Below, one piece after another: positions 46,419 to 54,904 of a stretch of DNA of 64,000 bases. The first letter of the stretch is position 1, and every line of letters begins with the position of its first letter. The notes beneath the pieces were generated by a model. That model did no database searches. It was not told where the DNA came from and saw only the letters and a list, made by a program, of their open reading frames with translations. Where the stretch lies: assembly GCA_028284325.1 (NCBI GenBank), contig JANQRX010000012.1, positions 232,926 through 296,925 of the forward strand, in the 5' to 3' direction. Source of the DNA: Bauldia sp. Lineage in GTDB: Bacteria; Pseudomonadota; Alphaproteobacteria; Rhizobiales; Kaistiaceae. The position numbers and the translations under genes were made by a program.

Positions 46419-46847
46419 ATGACCGTGCATGTAAGGCCCAACCCGGTTGCGAGCGTCGTTGTGCTGGCCACCGATCCGGCGGTCCGCCATTCGCTGCAAT
46501 TCCGCCTGGAAGTCGACGGCTACGACGTGAAGACCGTAGCGCCCGAGGGAATCGGCGACATCGAAATGGCCGAAGCGTCGTGCGTGATCCTTGATCACGC
46601 ACCGCCCGGGATCAATGCGGATATGATGCTGGCCCATTGGCGTGAACGCGGCATCGACTGCCCCGTCGTCCTCCTGGCATCCGATCCCGCGTCGGCCGAG
46701 ACGCGGCGGATGGCCGCGTGGACGGACGTGCAGACCGTCGACAAGCCGGTTCTCGGCGACCGCTTGCACGAAGCCGTGATGCACGCGATGAAGCATTCGG
46801 GCCAGGCGGCCATGCCGGTCGCGGTTCTCAGCCAGCCAGCGGGGTGA
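46419..46847 (+). CDS. Single-domain response regulator-like receiver protein
   Basis: A 142-residue receiver without an output domain. The phospho-acceptor position is kept (D59 in CVILDHAPPGI) and so is the switch Lys (K109 in TVDKPVLG), but the usual N-terminal acidic pair is reduced to D19 (VVLATDPAVR). It follows fixJ by about 43 bases. In other alphaproteobacteria single-domain receivers such as FixT-like or FixL-linked proteins tune FixL; a similar role here is inference. The C-terminal 20 residues show no recognisable domain. Confidence 0.75.
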   Translation: MTVHVRPNPVASVVVLATDPAVRHSLQFRLEVDGYDVKTVAPEGIGDIEMAEASCVILDHAPPGINADMMLAHWRERGIDCPVVLLASDPASAETRRMAAWTDVQTVDKPVLGDRLHEAVMHAMKHSGQAAMPVAVLSQPAG

Positions 46848-46852
46848 ACGAC

Positions 46853-47572
46853 ATGCGTGTCCTCATAGCGTCCCTGGGGCTCGTCGCCCTGATCTCGGCG
46901 GCCGATGCTGCCGAGCGCCAGTTCGAGGTCGACCCGTTCGATGCCGTGACCATCACCAGCGGTATCGATGCGCAGATCGTTCCGGGCGACGAACGATCGG
47001 TACGCGCCGAAGGCGATCGAGACATCATCGACAAGCTCGACGTGACGGTCCGAAACGGACGGCTTCGTATCGAGATCAGTCGCAACCTGATGGATTTCCT
47101 GTTCGACGGTGGCCTGCGCGAATGGATCGAGGGCGGGCCGGCGGTGATGGTCTTCGTCACCGCGCCCGAGCTCCGCGACGTAGAAGCGCGCTCAGGCTCC
47201 GACGTCACCGTTGACGGTATGAGCGGCGCGAATCTCGGGCTCAGCGCCAGCAGCGGCGCACAGCTTGACGCCCGCGGCGTCGATGCCCGTTTCGTCTCGG
47301 TGGCCGTCTCAAGCGGCGGATCGGCCGAGGTGTCCGGGACCTGCGAGCGATCCGATGTCGAGGCCTCCAGCGGCGCCGACGCGCGGCTTGCCAATCTCAC
47401 CTGTCAGGATGTCCGCGTCGAAGCGTCCAGCGGCGGGCAGGCGACGGTCTCGGCCATGACGTCGATTGACGCCGACGCCTCAAGCGGTGGGCAGATCGAC
47501 GTCTGGGGCAGCCCCGAAGACATCAGGATCGACACCTCCAGCGGTGGCGACGTGGATTTCCGCGGCACCTGA
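46853..47572 (+). CDS. Secreted DUF2807 (head GIN domain) protein with SSG repeats
   Basis: A 239-residue exported protein with a short signal peptide (MRVLIASLGLVALISAADA). The mature part is a beta-solenoid-like DUF2807 domain in which S-S-G-G/A motifs recur roughly every 17-25 residues (SASSGAQLD, VSSGGSAEV, ASSGADARL, ASSGGQATV, ASSGGQIDV, TSSGGDVDF). ATG 46853 is preceded by GGGG. Function is unknown; family members are periplasmic or surface-exposed. Likely not functionally tied to the fix genes. Confidence 0.82.
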   Translation: MRVLIASLGLVALISAADAAERQFEVDPFDAVTITSGIDAQIVPGDERSVRAEGDRDIIDKLDVTVRNGRLRIEISRNLMDFLFDGGLREWIEGGPAVMVFVTAPELRDVEARSGSDVTVDGMSGANLGLSASSGAQLDARGVDARFVSVAVSSGGSAEVSGTCERSDVEASSGADARLANLTCQDVRVEASSGGQATVSAMTSIDADASSGGQIDVWGSPEDIRIDTSSGGDVDFRGT

Positions 47573-47632
47573 CGACCGGCACGGCGACAACTCGGAGCGA
47601 TCGCCGGCGGAACGCGCGGCCCCGCCGCCGCG

Positions 47633-48202
47633 TCATGGCTTCCTTTGCAGATTCGGTATTTTCAACCCTGCTTCAGATGAAGCAATCAGGATGTCGAGCC
47701 TTTTCAGTCGTGTTTCTTCTTTCTTGGCGCTCATGACCCACCAGATGGACTCTCTTTTGTAGGATGGCGCTAGATCGCTGAAGAACAGCCAGGCCTGTTC
47801 GTTCGCCCTGATTTTCTCTTCGTAGTCTTCGGAAAGCGCTACATTTCGATCTTCCGAGGTATAGCCTTGTGCATCGGTTCGTTTTTTGAAGGCACGCAAT
47901 CCCGCCGGTTTCATCTTGCCGAGGCGTGTTAGTTCTTTCACTTTCTTGACGTTCACAGCGCTCCATACGCTACGTGGTTTGCGCGGTGTGAAGCGAATCT
48001 TGTAGCTCTGTTCGTCGATGGTTTCTCGTATGCCGTCGATCCACCCGTAGCAGAGTGCGACGTCGACAGATTCAGACCAGGTAAGGCTTGCGCGCCCTGT
48101 ACGTTTCTTGAAATAGCCCACCCACAGTTCATGAGCGTCGGTGTGTTCGTCGAGCCAGTCGCTGAACTCGTCCTGGGTCTTGAAGAATACGACATCTGCC
48201 AT
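47633..48202 (-). CDS. YdeI/OmpD-associated family protein
   Basis: A 189-residue protein with the conserved ELWVGYFKKRTGRASLTW and VDVALCYGWIDGIRETID blocks of the YdeI family (PF13376-like), followed by FTPRKPRSVWSAVNVKKV and LGKMKPAGLRAF. Biochemical role is unknown; the E. coli homologue is linked to polymyxin resistance. Base composition is strikingly different: I counted 28 of 60 G/C in 47641-47700, against roughly two-thirds in neighbours, which suggests recent acquisition. Flanked by short intergenic spacers. Confidence 0.88.
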   Translation of the reverse strand: MADVVFFKTQDEFSDWLDEHTDAHELWVGYFKKRTGRASLTWSESVDVALCYGWIDGIRETIDEQSYKIRFTPRKPRSVWSAVNVKKVKELTRLGKMKPAGLRAFKKRTDAQGYTSEDRNVALSEDYEEKIRANEQAWLFFSDLAPSYKRESIWWVMSAKKEETRLKRLDILIASSEAGLKIPNLQRKP

Positions 48203-48279
48203 GCCCGGGTATCCATGCTTGGCCGTCGGTCGTTACACTGCGTCGGCCATCCCGTGAGAAGTCTGCGACATCCCCGCCG

Positions 48280-49272
48280 TCACGTGCGGGCGCGCAGGTC
48301 TTCGGCGAAATGACACGCGACGAAGCCGTTTTCGAACGCCCGCAGGGCCGGCCGTTCCGCCGCGCAGCGCGGGACGGCGTGCGGGCATCGGGTCCGGAAC
48401 GCGCAGCCCGAGGGCGGGTCGATGGGTGAGGGCACCTCGCCGCTGAGCGGGGCCGTGTCGCGGCCCCGGGCGATCCGCGGATCGGGCACCAGGGCCGAGG
48501 TGAGCAGCGCCTGGGTGTAGGGATGGCGCGGATGGACGAAGGTCGAGGCGATGTCGCCGAGCTCGACCATGCCGCCGAGATAGAGCACCAGCACCCGATC
48601 GGAGATGTGCCGGACGACCGACAGGTCGTGGCTGATGAAGATCAGCGTCAGCCCGAGGCTGGCCTTGAGTTCGATTAGCAGGTTGATGATCTGGGCCTGG
48701 ATCGACACGTCGAGCGCCGAAACCGGTTCGTCGCAGATGACGATCTTCGGACGCTGGACGATGGCGCGGGCAATACCGATCCGCTGGGCCTGCCCGCCCG
48801 AGAATTCGTGCGGGTAGCGATTGATCATCTCGGGGGCGAGGCCGACGCGCTCCATCATGGACCCGACCCGCTCGGCCCGCGCCGCCTTCGAAAGATGCGG
48901 CTCGTGCACGGTCAGCGGTTCGGCAATGATGTCGCCCACCGTCATCCGCGGATCGAGCGAGGCGAGGGGATCCTGGAAGATGATCTGCAGGTCGCGCCGG
49001 CGCTTCCGCATCGCTTCCGCGTCGAGGTCCGTCAGTTCGTCGCCGCCGAGCCGCACGCTGCCGGCCGTGGGCTCGATCAGCCTGAGGATCGACCGCCCGA
49101 GGGTGGACTTGCCGCAGCCGGATTCGCCGACCACGCCCAGGGTTTCGCCCTCGGCGAGGTCGAAGGTGACATGGGAGACGGCTCGGACCACACGCCGGTT
49201 GCGCCCGAACCAGCCGCCGCCGACGTCGAACTCGGTCGAAAGATCGTCAACGCTGAGAAGGGGCGTGCTCAC
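48280..49272 (-). CDS. oppF: Oligopeptide ABC transporter ATP-binding protein OppF
   Basis: A 330-residue ATPase with Walker A GESGCGKSTLGRSIL, the FSGGQAQRIGIARAI signature, Walker B IVICDEPVSALDVS, and the C-terminal Cys-rich oligopeptide extension (GCAFRTRCPHAVPRC). Start GTG 49272 overlaps the oppD stop (GTGA). It is the last gene of an oppABCDF operon. Substrate class (peptides or nickel) cannot be separated by sequence alone. Confidence 0.92.
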   Translation of the reverse strand: MSTPLLSVDDLSTEFDVGGGWFGRNRRVVRAVSHVTFDLAEGETLGVVGESGCGKSTLGRSILRLIEPTAGSVRLGGDELTDLDAEAMRKRRRDLQIIFQDPLASLDPRMTVGDIIAEPLTVHEPHLSKAARAERVGSMMERVGLAPEMINRYPHEFSGGQAQRIGIARAIVQRPKIVICDEPVSALDVSIQAQIINLLIELKASLGLTLIFISHDLSVVRHISDRVLVLYLGGMVELGDIASTFVHPRHPYTQALLTSALVPDPRIARGRDTAPLSGEVPSPIDPPSGCAFRTRCPHAVPRCAAERPALRAFENGFVACHFAEDLRART

Positions 49273-50258
49273 GCGGCTTCCTCCACGGGCGGTCGCGACG
49301 GATGCCCGTCGCGGAAGCAGGCGCTGCCCACGGCACCCTCGGTCTCGAACGACGGCACCTCGCGACGGCAGAGGTCGACCGCCACGGGGCATCTTGGGTG
49401 GAAGGCGCAGCCCCGCGGCATGCGTTGCAGATTGGGCGGCGAACCGCCGATCGGCCGGAGCTCCTCGCCGGCCGCGTCGGGGCGCGGCGTCGAGTCGAGC
49501 AGCGCGCGCGTATAGGGATGGCGCGGGGTCTCGAACAGATCGATGACGCCCTGCTTCTCCACCACCCGGCCCGCATACATGACTGCCACCTGGTCGGCGA
49601 GCGTCGCGACCACCCCGAGATCGTGGGTGATGAGGACGATCGCCGCCCCCGAACTCTGCCGCAACTCGCCGAAGAGCCGCAGAATCTGGGCCTGAAGGGT
49701 CACGTCGAGCGCCGTGGTCGGCTCGTCCGCGATCAGCACCTTGGGCTCGCACAGAAGCGCCATGGCGATCATCACCCGCTGGCGCATGCCGCCGGAAAGC
49801 TGGTGGGGATAGTTGTCGATGCGTTCCTCGGCATCGGGCAGGCCGACCTCCTTCAGGAGCGCGATCGAGCGGGCGCGGGCTTCTCTGTGGTCGAGCTTGT
49901 GGTGGCGTTCCAGCACCTCGGTGAGCTGCCGCGCGATCGTCAGCGACGGGTTCAGCGCCGTCATCGGGTCCTGGAAAATGAACGCAATCTCGTGCCCGCG
50001 GATCTGGTCGAGCGCCTGCCGCGACAGGCCGATCATGTCGCGGCCGTTCAGCGTCGCCGCGCCCTCGGCCCGGCCGTTGCGTGCGAGCAGGCCGAGGGCC
50101 GCGAGGAAGGTCTGCGACTTGCCGGAGCCGGATTCGCCGACGACCGCCAGCGTCTCGCCCGCACCGACCTCCAGATCGACGCCGCGCACGGCGTCGAACG
50201 TTCCGTCCTGGGTCGTGAAGCGGACCGTGAGGTCGCGAAGGGCGAGAACGGGGGCCAT
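49269..50258 (-). CDS. oppD: Oligopeptide ABC transporter ATP-binding protein OppD
   Basis: A 329-residue ATPase with Walker [19 protein letters not shown], signature [15 protein letters not shown] and Walker [15 protein letters not shown], plus the Cys-rich C-terminal domain ([15 protein letters not shown]). ATG 50258 ([10 protein letters not shown]) is two bases after the oppC stop, and the frame upstream of it runs into oppC. The Gln in KSQTFL after the P-loop is common in OppD. Confidence 0.92.
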   Translation of the reverse strand: MAPVLALRDLTVRFTTQDGTFDAVRGVDLEVGAGETLAVVGESGSGKSQTFLAALGLLARNGRAEGAATLNGRDMIGLSRQALDQIRGHEIAFIFQDPMTALNPSLTIARQLTEVLERHHKLDHREARARSIALLKEVGLPDAEERIDNYPHQLSGGMRQRVMIAMALLCEPKVLIADEPTTALDVTLQAQILRLFGELRQSSGAAIVLITHDLGVVATLADQVAVMYAGRVVEKQGVIDLFETPRHPYTRALLDSTPRPDAAGEELRPIGGSPPNLQRMPRGCAFHPRCPVAVDLCRREVPSFETEGAVGSACFRDGHPSRPPVEEAA

Positions 50259-50260
50259 GG

Positions 50261-51172
50261 TCACCGGTCCTTCGGGTCGAAGGCGTCGCGCAGGCCGTCG
50301 CCGATGAAGCTCAGCGACATCAGCAGCGCCACCAGAAAGCCGGCCGGGAAGAACAGGAGCCACGGCAGCACCTCGATGACGTCGGTGCCCTCCGAGATCA
50401 GCGTGCCGAGCGAGGTCAGCGGCTCCTGCACCCCGAAGCCGAGATAGGACAGGAAACTCTCCGTCACGATGATCTCGGGCACCGTCAGTGTTGCGTAGAT
50501 GATCACCGGACCGACCAGGTTCGGCACGACGTGGCGCACGATGATGCGGAGCGGCGGCTGCCCGGCGGCGCGCGCCGCCTCGATGAACTCGCGATTGCGG
50601 ATCGACAGCGTCTGGCCGCGCACGATCCGCGCCATCGTCAGCCATTCGACCGCGCCGATGCCCACGAACAGCAGGATGACGTTGCGGCCGAACACCACCA
50701 TCAGCAGGATGACGAACAGGATGTACGGAAGCGCGAACATGATATCGACGAAGCGCATCATGACTGCGTCGACCCGGCCGCCGAGGTAGCCGGCGACCGA
50801 CCCGTACGCCACGCCGATCACGATCGAGACCAGCGTCGCCACGACCGCGACGGCGAGCGAGACCTGGGTGCCGTAGAGCGTGCGGGCGAGCAGGTCACGG
50901 CCGTTCTGGTCGGTGCCGAAATAGTGGCCGGTCTCGATGTTCGGCGGCGAGCGGAACGCGTTCCAGTCCGGATCTTCGTAGTTGTACGGCAGCACGTGCG
51001 GCCCGAGGAACGCCACCAGCACCAGCAGGACGACGACACCGATGGAGACGACAGCCGCCTTGTTCTGCGACAGGCGGATCATGGCGTCGCGGGTGAGGCT
51101 CCGCCCCTCCGGACCGTCGCCGGCGGTGGCGAAATCGTCCGCCATGGAATCGCGGCTGGTGATCCGGAACAT
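50261..51172 (-). CDS. oppC: Oligopeptide ABC transporter permease OppC
   Basis: A 303-residue membrane protein with about six helices. The N-terminal helix is AAVVSIGVVVLLVLVAFLGP. The EAA loop region reads REFIEAARAAGQPPLRIIVRHVVPN. The start is fixed at ATG 51172, which overlaps the oppB stop codon (TGATG). An in-frame ATG ten codons upstream lies inside oppB and is unlikely. Confidence 0.92.
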   Translation of the reverse strand: MFRITSRDSMADDFATAGDGPEGRSLTRDAMIRLSQNKAAVVSIGVVVLLVLVAFLGPHVLPYNYEDPDWNAFRSPPNIETGHYFGTDQNGRDLLARTLYGTQVSLAVAVVATLVSIVIGVAYGSVAGYLGGRVDAVMMRFVDIMFALPYILFVILLMVVFGRNVILLFVGIGAVEWLTMARIVRGQTLSIRNREFIEAARAAGQPPLRIIVRHVVPNLVGPVIIYATLTVPEIIVTESFLSYLGFGVQEPLTSLGTLISEGTDVIEVLPWLLFFPAGFLVALLMSLSFIGDGLRDAFDPKDR

Positions 51173-52095
51173 CAGCCGTACCTCACGCGCGGGTCGAGCC
51201 AAGCGTAGATCAGGTCGACGATGAGGTTCAGGACGACGATCAGCACCATGTAGAAGATCACCGTGCCGAGCACCATGCCGTAGTCGCGGTTGAGCGCGGC
51301 CTGGATGAAGTGCTGGCCGATGCCGGGCAGGCCGAAGATGTTCTCCACCACCAGCGATCCGGTAAGCAGGAAGCCGGCCGCCGGGCCGAGGTAGGACACG
51401 ACCGGGATCAGCGCCGGCTTGATGGCGTGGCGCAGCACCACCAGCGTCGCCCCGATCCCCTTGGCTTCCGCCGTGCGGACGAAGTTGGCGTTCATGGTCT
51501 CGATCATCGAGCCGCGCATGAGGCGGGAGATGCGGGCGATGTGCGGCAACGCCAGCACGACCACCGGCAGGAAGAGGTTGCTGAAGCCGCCGTCGCCCCA
51601 GCCGCCGACGGGAAACCAGTTGAGCGTGACGCCGAAGATGAGCTGCAGGATCGGCGCCATCAGGAAGTTCGGGATGATCAGGCCCGTCATCACCACGATA
51701 ACCAGGATGTAGTCGGGCGACTTGTTCTGGTTGAGCGCGGCGATCACGCCGGTGATGACGCCGAAGACGATGGCGATGGCGAACGCGATCCCGCCGAGGA
51801 TGAAGGTGAACGGCATCCCGAGCAGGATCAGCTCGGCGACTGTGAAATCATCCGTGACGAAGGACGGTCCGAGATCGCCGCGGACCACGCCGGCGATGTA
51901 GCGGACGTATTGCTCGATGAGCGGCTTGTCGAGCTGGTAGTGGGCCCGCAGGTTTTCCAGGATCTTGGTGGGCAGCGGCCGCTCGCCGTCGAACGGGCCG
52001 CCCGGCGCCAGGCGTAAGAGGAAGAACGCCGCCGTCAGCGCGATCCACAGGACGGGAACCGTGGACAGCAATCGCCGGATTGCGTAGCCGAACAT
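51172..52095 (-). CDS. oppB: Oligopeptide ABC transporter permease OppB
   Basis: A 307-residue permease with the typical start MFGYAIRRLLSTVPVLWIALTAAFFLLRLAPGGPF and an EAA loop at NANFVRTAEAKGIGATLVVLRH. Six helices are apparent. It is the second gene of the operon, separated from oppA by a 66-base gap holding a strong hairpin. Confidence 0.92.
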   Translation of the reverse strand: MFGYAIRRLLSTVPVLWIALTAAFFLLRLAPGGPFDGERPLPTKILENLRAHYQLDKPLIEQYVRYIAGVVRGDLGPSFVTDDFTVAELILLGMPFTFILGGIAFAIAIVFGVITGVIAALNQNKSPDYILVIVVMTGLIIPNFLMAPILQLIFGVTLNWFPVGGWGDGGFSNLFLPVVVLALPHIARISRLMRGSMIETMNANFVRTAEAKGIGATLVVLRHAIKPALIPVVSYLGPAAGFLLTGSLVVENIFGLPGIGQHFIQAALNRDYGMVLGTVIFYMVLIVVLNLIVDLIYAWLDPRVRYG

Positions 52096-52114
52096 GCCGG
52101 GGTGCGCGCCGCAC

Positions 52115-52149
52115 GGGCGCCCCGCCCGCTAGATTGGGGCGGGGCGCCC
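52115..52149 (-). terminator. Perfect 13-bp inverted repeat between oppA and oppB
   Basis: GGGCGCCCCGCCC (52115-52127) and GGGCGGGGCGCCC (52137-52149) form an uninterrupted 13-base-pair, all-GC stem with a nine-base loop. It starts 13 bases after the oppA stop on the minus strand. No T-run follows on that strand, so it is more likely an mRNA-stabilising or partial-attenuation hairpin that raises the level of the binding protein relative to the permeases. Confidence 0.7.
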
Positions 52150-52161
52150 GGTGTCGATGGC

Positions 52162-53748
52162 CTATTCGGACTTGGTCAGCCACCTCGTCCGGTGGATATC
52201 CCGGACGTTGTCCTCAAAGCCCTGGATCGCCGGCGAGACCAGGTTCTCCGAGAGGTAGTAGTAGATCGGGATCGCGGCCGACTCGTCGAGCGCGAGCTGC
52301 TCCGCCTGGCGCAGGAGCCCGGCGCGGGCCTCCAGATCGGTCTCGGTCGCGGCCTGATCGAGCAGACCGTTGAACTCCGCGTTGTCGTAGCGGCCGTAAT
52401 TGTAGGCCACGCCCGATTTCAGGAGCTCGAGGAAGTTGACCGCGTCGTTGTAGTCGGCCAGCCAGCCGGCGCGCGCGACGTCGAGCTGGTTCTCCTGCAG
52501 TTCGGCGTAGTGGACCTTGGTCTCGGTGTTGTAGAGCTCGACCTCCACGCCAAGCTGCTTCCACATCGCCGCGACCGCCACGGCGATCCGCCGATGGTTG
52601 TCGTTGGTGTTGTAGCGAAGCTGCAGTTCAAGCGGATTGTCCGGTCCGTAGCCCGCCTCGGCGAGCAGCGCCTTGGCTTCCGCGACCTTCTCCTCGTAGG
52701 ACAGGTCCTTCCACGAAACGTAGGCGGGCTCGCCGTAGTTGGCCATGCCGGGCGGCACCCATGAATAGGCCGGAATCTCGCCGGTACCGAGAATCTGCGG
52801 GCCGATCACTTCGCGGTTGAGCGCCATCGAGAGCGCCTGGCGCACATTGACGTTGTCGAACGGCGCCTTGTTCGTGTTGATCGCGTAGTAGTAGAGGCCC
52901 GAGAACGGCGCGACCCGCGCCTGGCCGGGAAGGTTCTCCTCGATCCAGTCGATCTGGTCCTTCGGAAGGTCGGTCATGATGTCGAACTCACCGGCGCGGT
53001 AGCGCTTGAGAGCGGCCGACTGGTCTTCCAGCTTGTAGAAGAAGACCTCCTGGATCTGCAGCGAGTCGGGGTCGTACCAGGTCTCGTTGACGACGGTGCG
53101 GACGTGGCTGCCCGGCACCCACTCGACCGGACGGTACGGCCCGTTGACGACGATGTTCTCGATCCGCACCCAGTCGTCGCCATGCTCCTCGACGACGTGC
53201 TTCGGCACGGGGTAGGCGGTGTAGTGCATCAGCCCGGCCAGGAAGAACGGCGCCGGGTTCTCCAGCGTGATTTCCAGCGTCTTGTCGTCGATCGCACGGA
53301 CACCGAGTTCGCCGAAATCGGTGATGTCGCCGCCGTTGATCGCCTCGGCGTTCTTGATCGTGTACTGGAGGTAAGCGTAGTTGGCCGCCGTCTCCGGGTT
53401 CATGATGCGCTGGAAGGAAAAGACAAAATCATCGGCCGTGACCGGCACGCCGTCCGACCACACCGCATCCTGGCGCAGGTTGAACGTGTAGGTCAGGCCG
53501 TCGTCCGAGATGGTCCAGCTCTCCGCCATCGCGGGGATCGGCTCGGCGAAGGCGTCCTCGTAGACGAGCCCCTCGAAGATGTCGCCGACGATCCGGTTCT
53601 CCCAGTCGCCCGCGACCTTGTGCGGGTCAAGCGAGGTGGGGTCGCCGCCGTTTTGCATATGCAACGTGGCCGCAAAGGCCTGCGACGCGAGAAGCGTCGA
53701 AGCGAACAGGGTGACGCCTGCACGCAGGAATCCTGAACGAAAATCCAT
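52162..53748 (-). CDS. oppA: Oligopeptide ABC transporter periplasmic binding protein OppA
   Basis: A 528-residue family-5 binding protein. The signal peptide ends at ASQAFAATLHMQNG. The mature start, GGDPTSLDPHKVAGDWENRIV then GDIFEGLVYED, is the family-5 signature. ATG 53748 is preceded by the very strong ribosome-binding site AGGAGGTGATCACC, whose AGGAGGTGATC matches the full anti-Shine-Dalgarno sequence, consistent with a highly expressed lipoprotein-free periplasmic protein. It is the first gene of oppABCDF. Confidence 0.93.
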   Translation of the reverse strand: MDFRSGFLRAGVTLFASTLLASQAFAATLHMQNGGDPTSLDPHKVAGDWENRIVGDIFEGLVYEDAFAEPIPAMAESWTISDDGLTYTFNLRQDAVWSDGVPVTADDFVFSFQRIMNPETAANYAYLQYTIKNAEAINGGDITDFGELGVRAIDDKTLEITLENPAPFFLAGLMHYTAYPVPKHVVEEHGDDWVRIENIVVNGPYRPVEWVPGSHVRTVVNETWYDPDSLQIQEVFFYKLEDQSAALKRYRAGEFDIMTDLPKDQIDWIEENLPGQARVAPFSGLYYYAINTNKAPFDNVNVRQALSMALNREVIGPQILGTGEIPAYSWVPPGMANYGEPAYVSWKDLSYEEKVAEAKALLAEAGYGPDNPLELQLRYNTNDNHRRIAVAVAAMWKQLGVEVELYNTETKVHYAELQENQLDVARAGWLADYNDAVNFLELLKSGVAYNYGRYDNAEFNGLLDQAATETDLEARAGLLRQAEQLALDESAAIPIYYYLSENLVSPAIQGFEDNVRDIHRTRWLTKSE

Positions 53749-53880
53749 GGTGATCACCTCCTGGAGTGTGGTTGTCCCGACCCGTTGATCTGTTCTTTGT
53801 CGGGGTGCTGCGGCGAGTGTAGCCGCACCGCGCGAACCTGCAAGCATCCCGCCACGGACTTGCGAGTCTGCAATCGGATT

Positions 53881-53898
53881 AAACCTGCCTTCAGGTTT
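53881..53898. promoter_or_regulatory. Perfect 7-bp inverted repeat upstream of the Flp pilin gene
   Basis: AAACCTG-CCTT-CAGGTTT is a perfect palindrome with a four-base spacer, about 38 bases before the pilin ATG. It could be an operator or a hairpin in the leader; no T-run follows. It lies in the divergent region between oppA and the pilin gene. Confidence 0.4.
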
Positions 53899-53935
53899 CG
53901 CCGCCTAGTCTTGGCACGACATCGGAGGTCCCGAC

Positions 53936-54100
53936 ATGACGGACATCATGGCCCGTTTCGTTTCCGACGATCGAGCGACGGTGGCGGTCGAATACGCCGT
54001 GATTGGCGGATTGATCAGCATCGCGATCATTGCCGGCGGATTGGCGATCGGCAAGGAACTTGCCGCCGACTTCACGGGCGTCGCGAAGGATCTGAAGTAA
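53936..54100 (+). CDS. Flp-type pilin-like small protein, 54 aa
   Basis: A 54-residue protein with GGAGG seven bases before the ATG. After a short charged leader (MTDIMARFVSDDRA) comes TVAVEYAVIGGLISIAIIAGG, the hydrophobic helix with the E-Y pair diagnostic of Flp pilins. The Gly normally found before the TadV cleavage site is replaced by Arg (DDRA-TVAVEY). No tad or cpa assembly genes are nearby, so this is an orphan pilin or a pseudopilin-like relic. The stop is three bases from the convergent SCO gene. Confidence 0.8.
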   Translation: MTDIMARFVSDDRATVAVEYAVIGGLISIAIIAGGLAIGKELAADFTGVAKDLK

Positions 54101-54103
54101 CCT

Positions 54104-54748
54104 TCACCGGTCCTGACCGTCCGCTGCCTCGAGCAGCGCCACGACCTTTGCCCGGGCCTCGTCGACCGATGCCTGGTGGTCGATGGATCCCGCATAGCCG
54201 CCGTCGGCGTGAAACAGCAGCGCGTTGACGGTGTGGTCCACCGTGTAGGAGTCGCCCTGCGGCTCGAACCGGTAGAAGATGCGATACGCCTTCGCCGCCT
54301 TGTCGATCGCTTCCGCCGACCCGGTGAGAGCGACGAAGTCGCCGTGGAACGCGCCGATATACTCGCGGAGCACCGGCACGGTGTCCCGGTCCGGGTCGAG
54401 GGAGACGAACACGACCCGCAAGTCATCGGCGCCGATCTCCAGTTCCTCCGCGATCGCCCCGAGCTGGAACAGCATCGTCGGGCAGAGGTCGGGGCAGAAC
54501 GTGAAACCGAAGTAGAGGATGTGCGGCCGGCCGATCAGGTCATCGCGCGAGAACGGCGCGCCCGTGTGGCTGGTCAACGCGAACGGACCACCGATCCCGG
54601 CCACGTCGTTGCCGATCCAGCGTTCCAGCATCCCGCGATTGGCCGCCAGAAGAGCCGCCGCGACGCCAATGGCCACGACCATGACGACGATCAAACCGGC
54701 GCTCTGTCGGCGCGGGGAACCGTGTCCCGTTTCAGCTTTGCTACCCAC
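54104..54748 (-). CDS. SCO1/SenC family copper chaperone
   Basis: A 214-residue membrane-anchored thioredoxin-fold protein. One N-terminal helix (IVVMVVAIGVAAALLA) anchors it. The copper-binding CxxxC is C85-C89 in FTFCPDLCPTM, and the third ligand is a His in TVDHTVNALLF. SCO proteins deliver copper or reduce cysteines at the CuA/CuB sites of heme-copper oxidases. It is divergent from PCuAC, its usual partner. Start GTG 54748; the leader has no clear RBS. Confidence 0.9.
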   Translation of the reverse strand: MGSKAETGHGSPRRQSAGLIVVMVVAIGVAAALLAANRGMLERWIGNDVAGIGGPFALTSHTGAPFSRDDLIGRPHILYFGFTFCPDLCPTMLFQLGAIAEELEIGADDLRVVFVSLDPDRDTVPVLREYIGAFHGDFVALTGSAEAIDKAAKAYRIFYRFEPQGDSYTVDHTVNALLFHADGGYAGSIDHQASVDEARAKVVALLEAADGQDR

Positions 54749-54904
54749 ATTCGAATACGTAGGCCATCAGGGCGAATGGGGAAACGTGTTCGATGCCGCG
54801 ACAAACTACCGCCGCGCGCGCCCTTGCCGTTATGCGCCCCGGAGGTCACAAATCCGTCCACGCAAGGACCGATCCCGTCCCCCCGTTTCGAGGAGCACCT
54901 GAGA

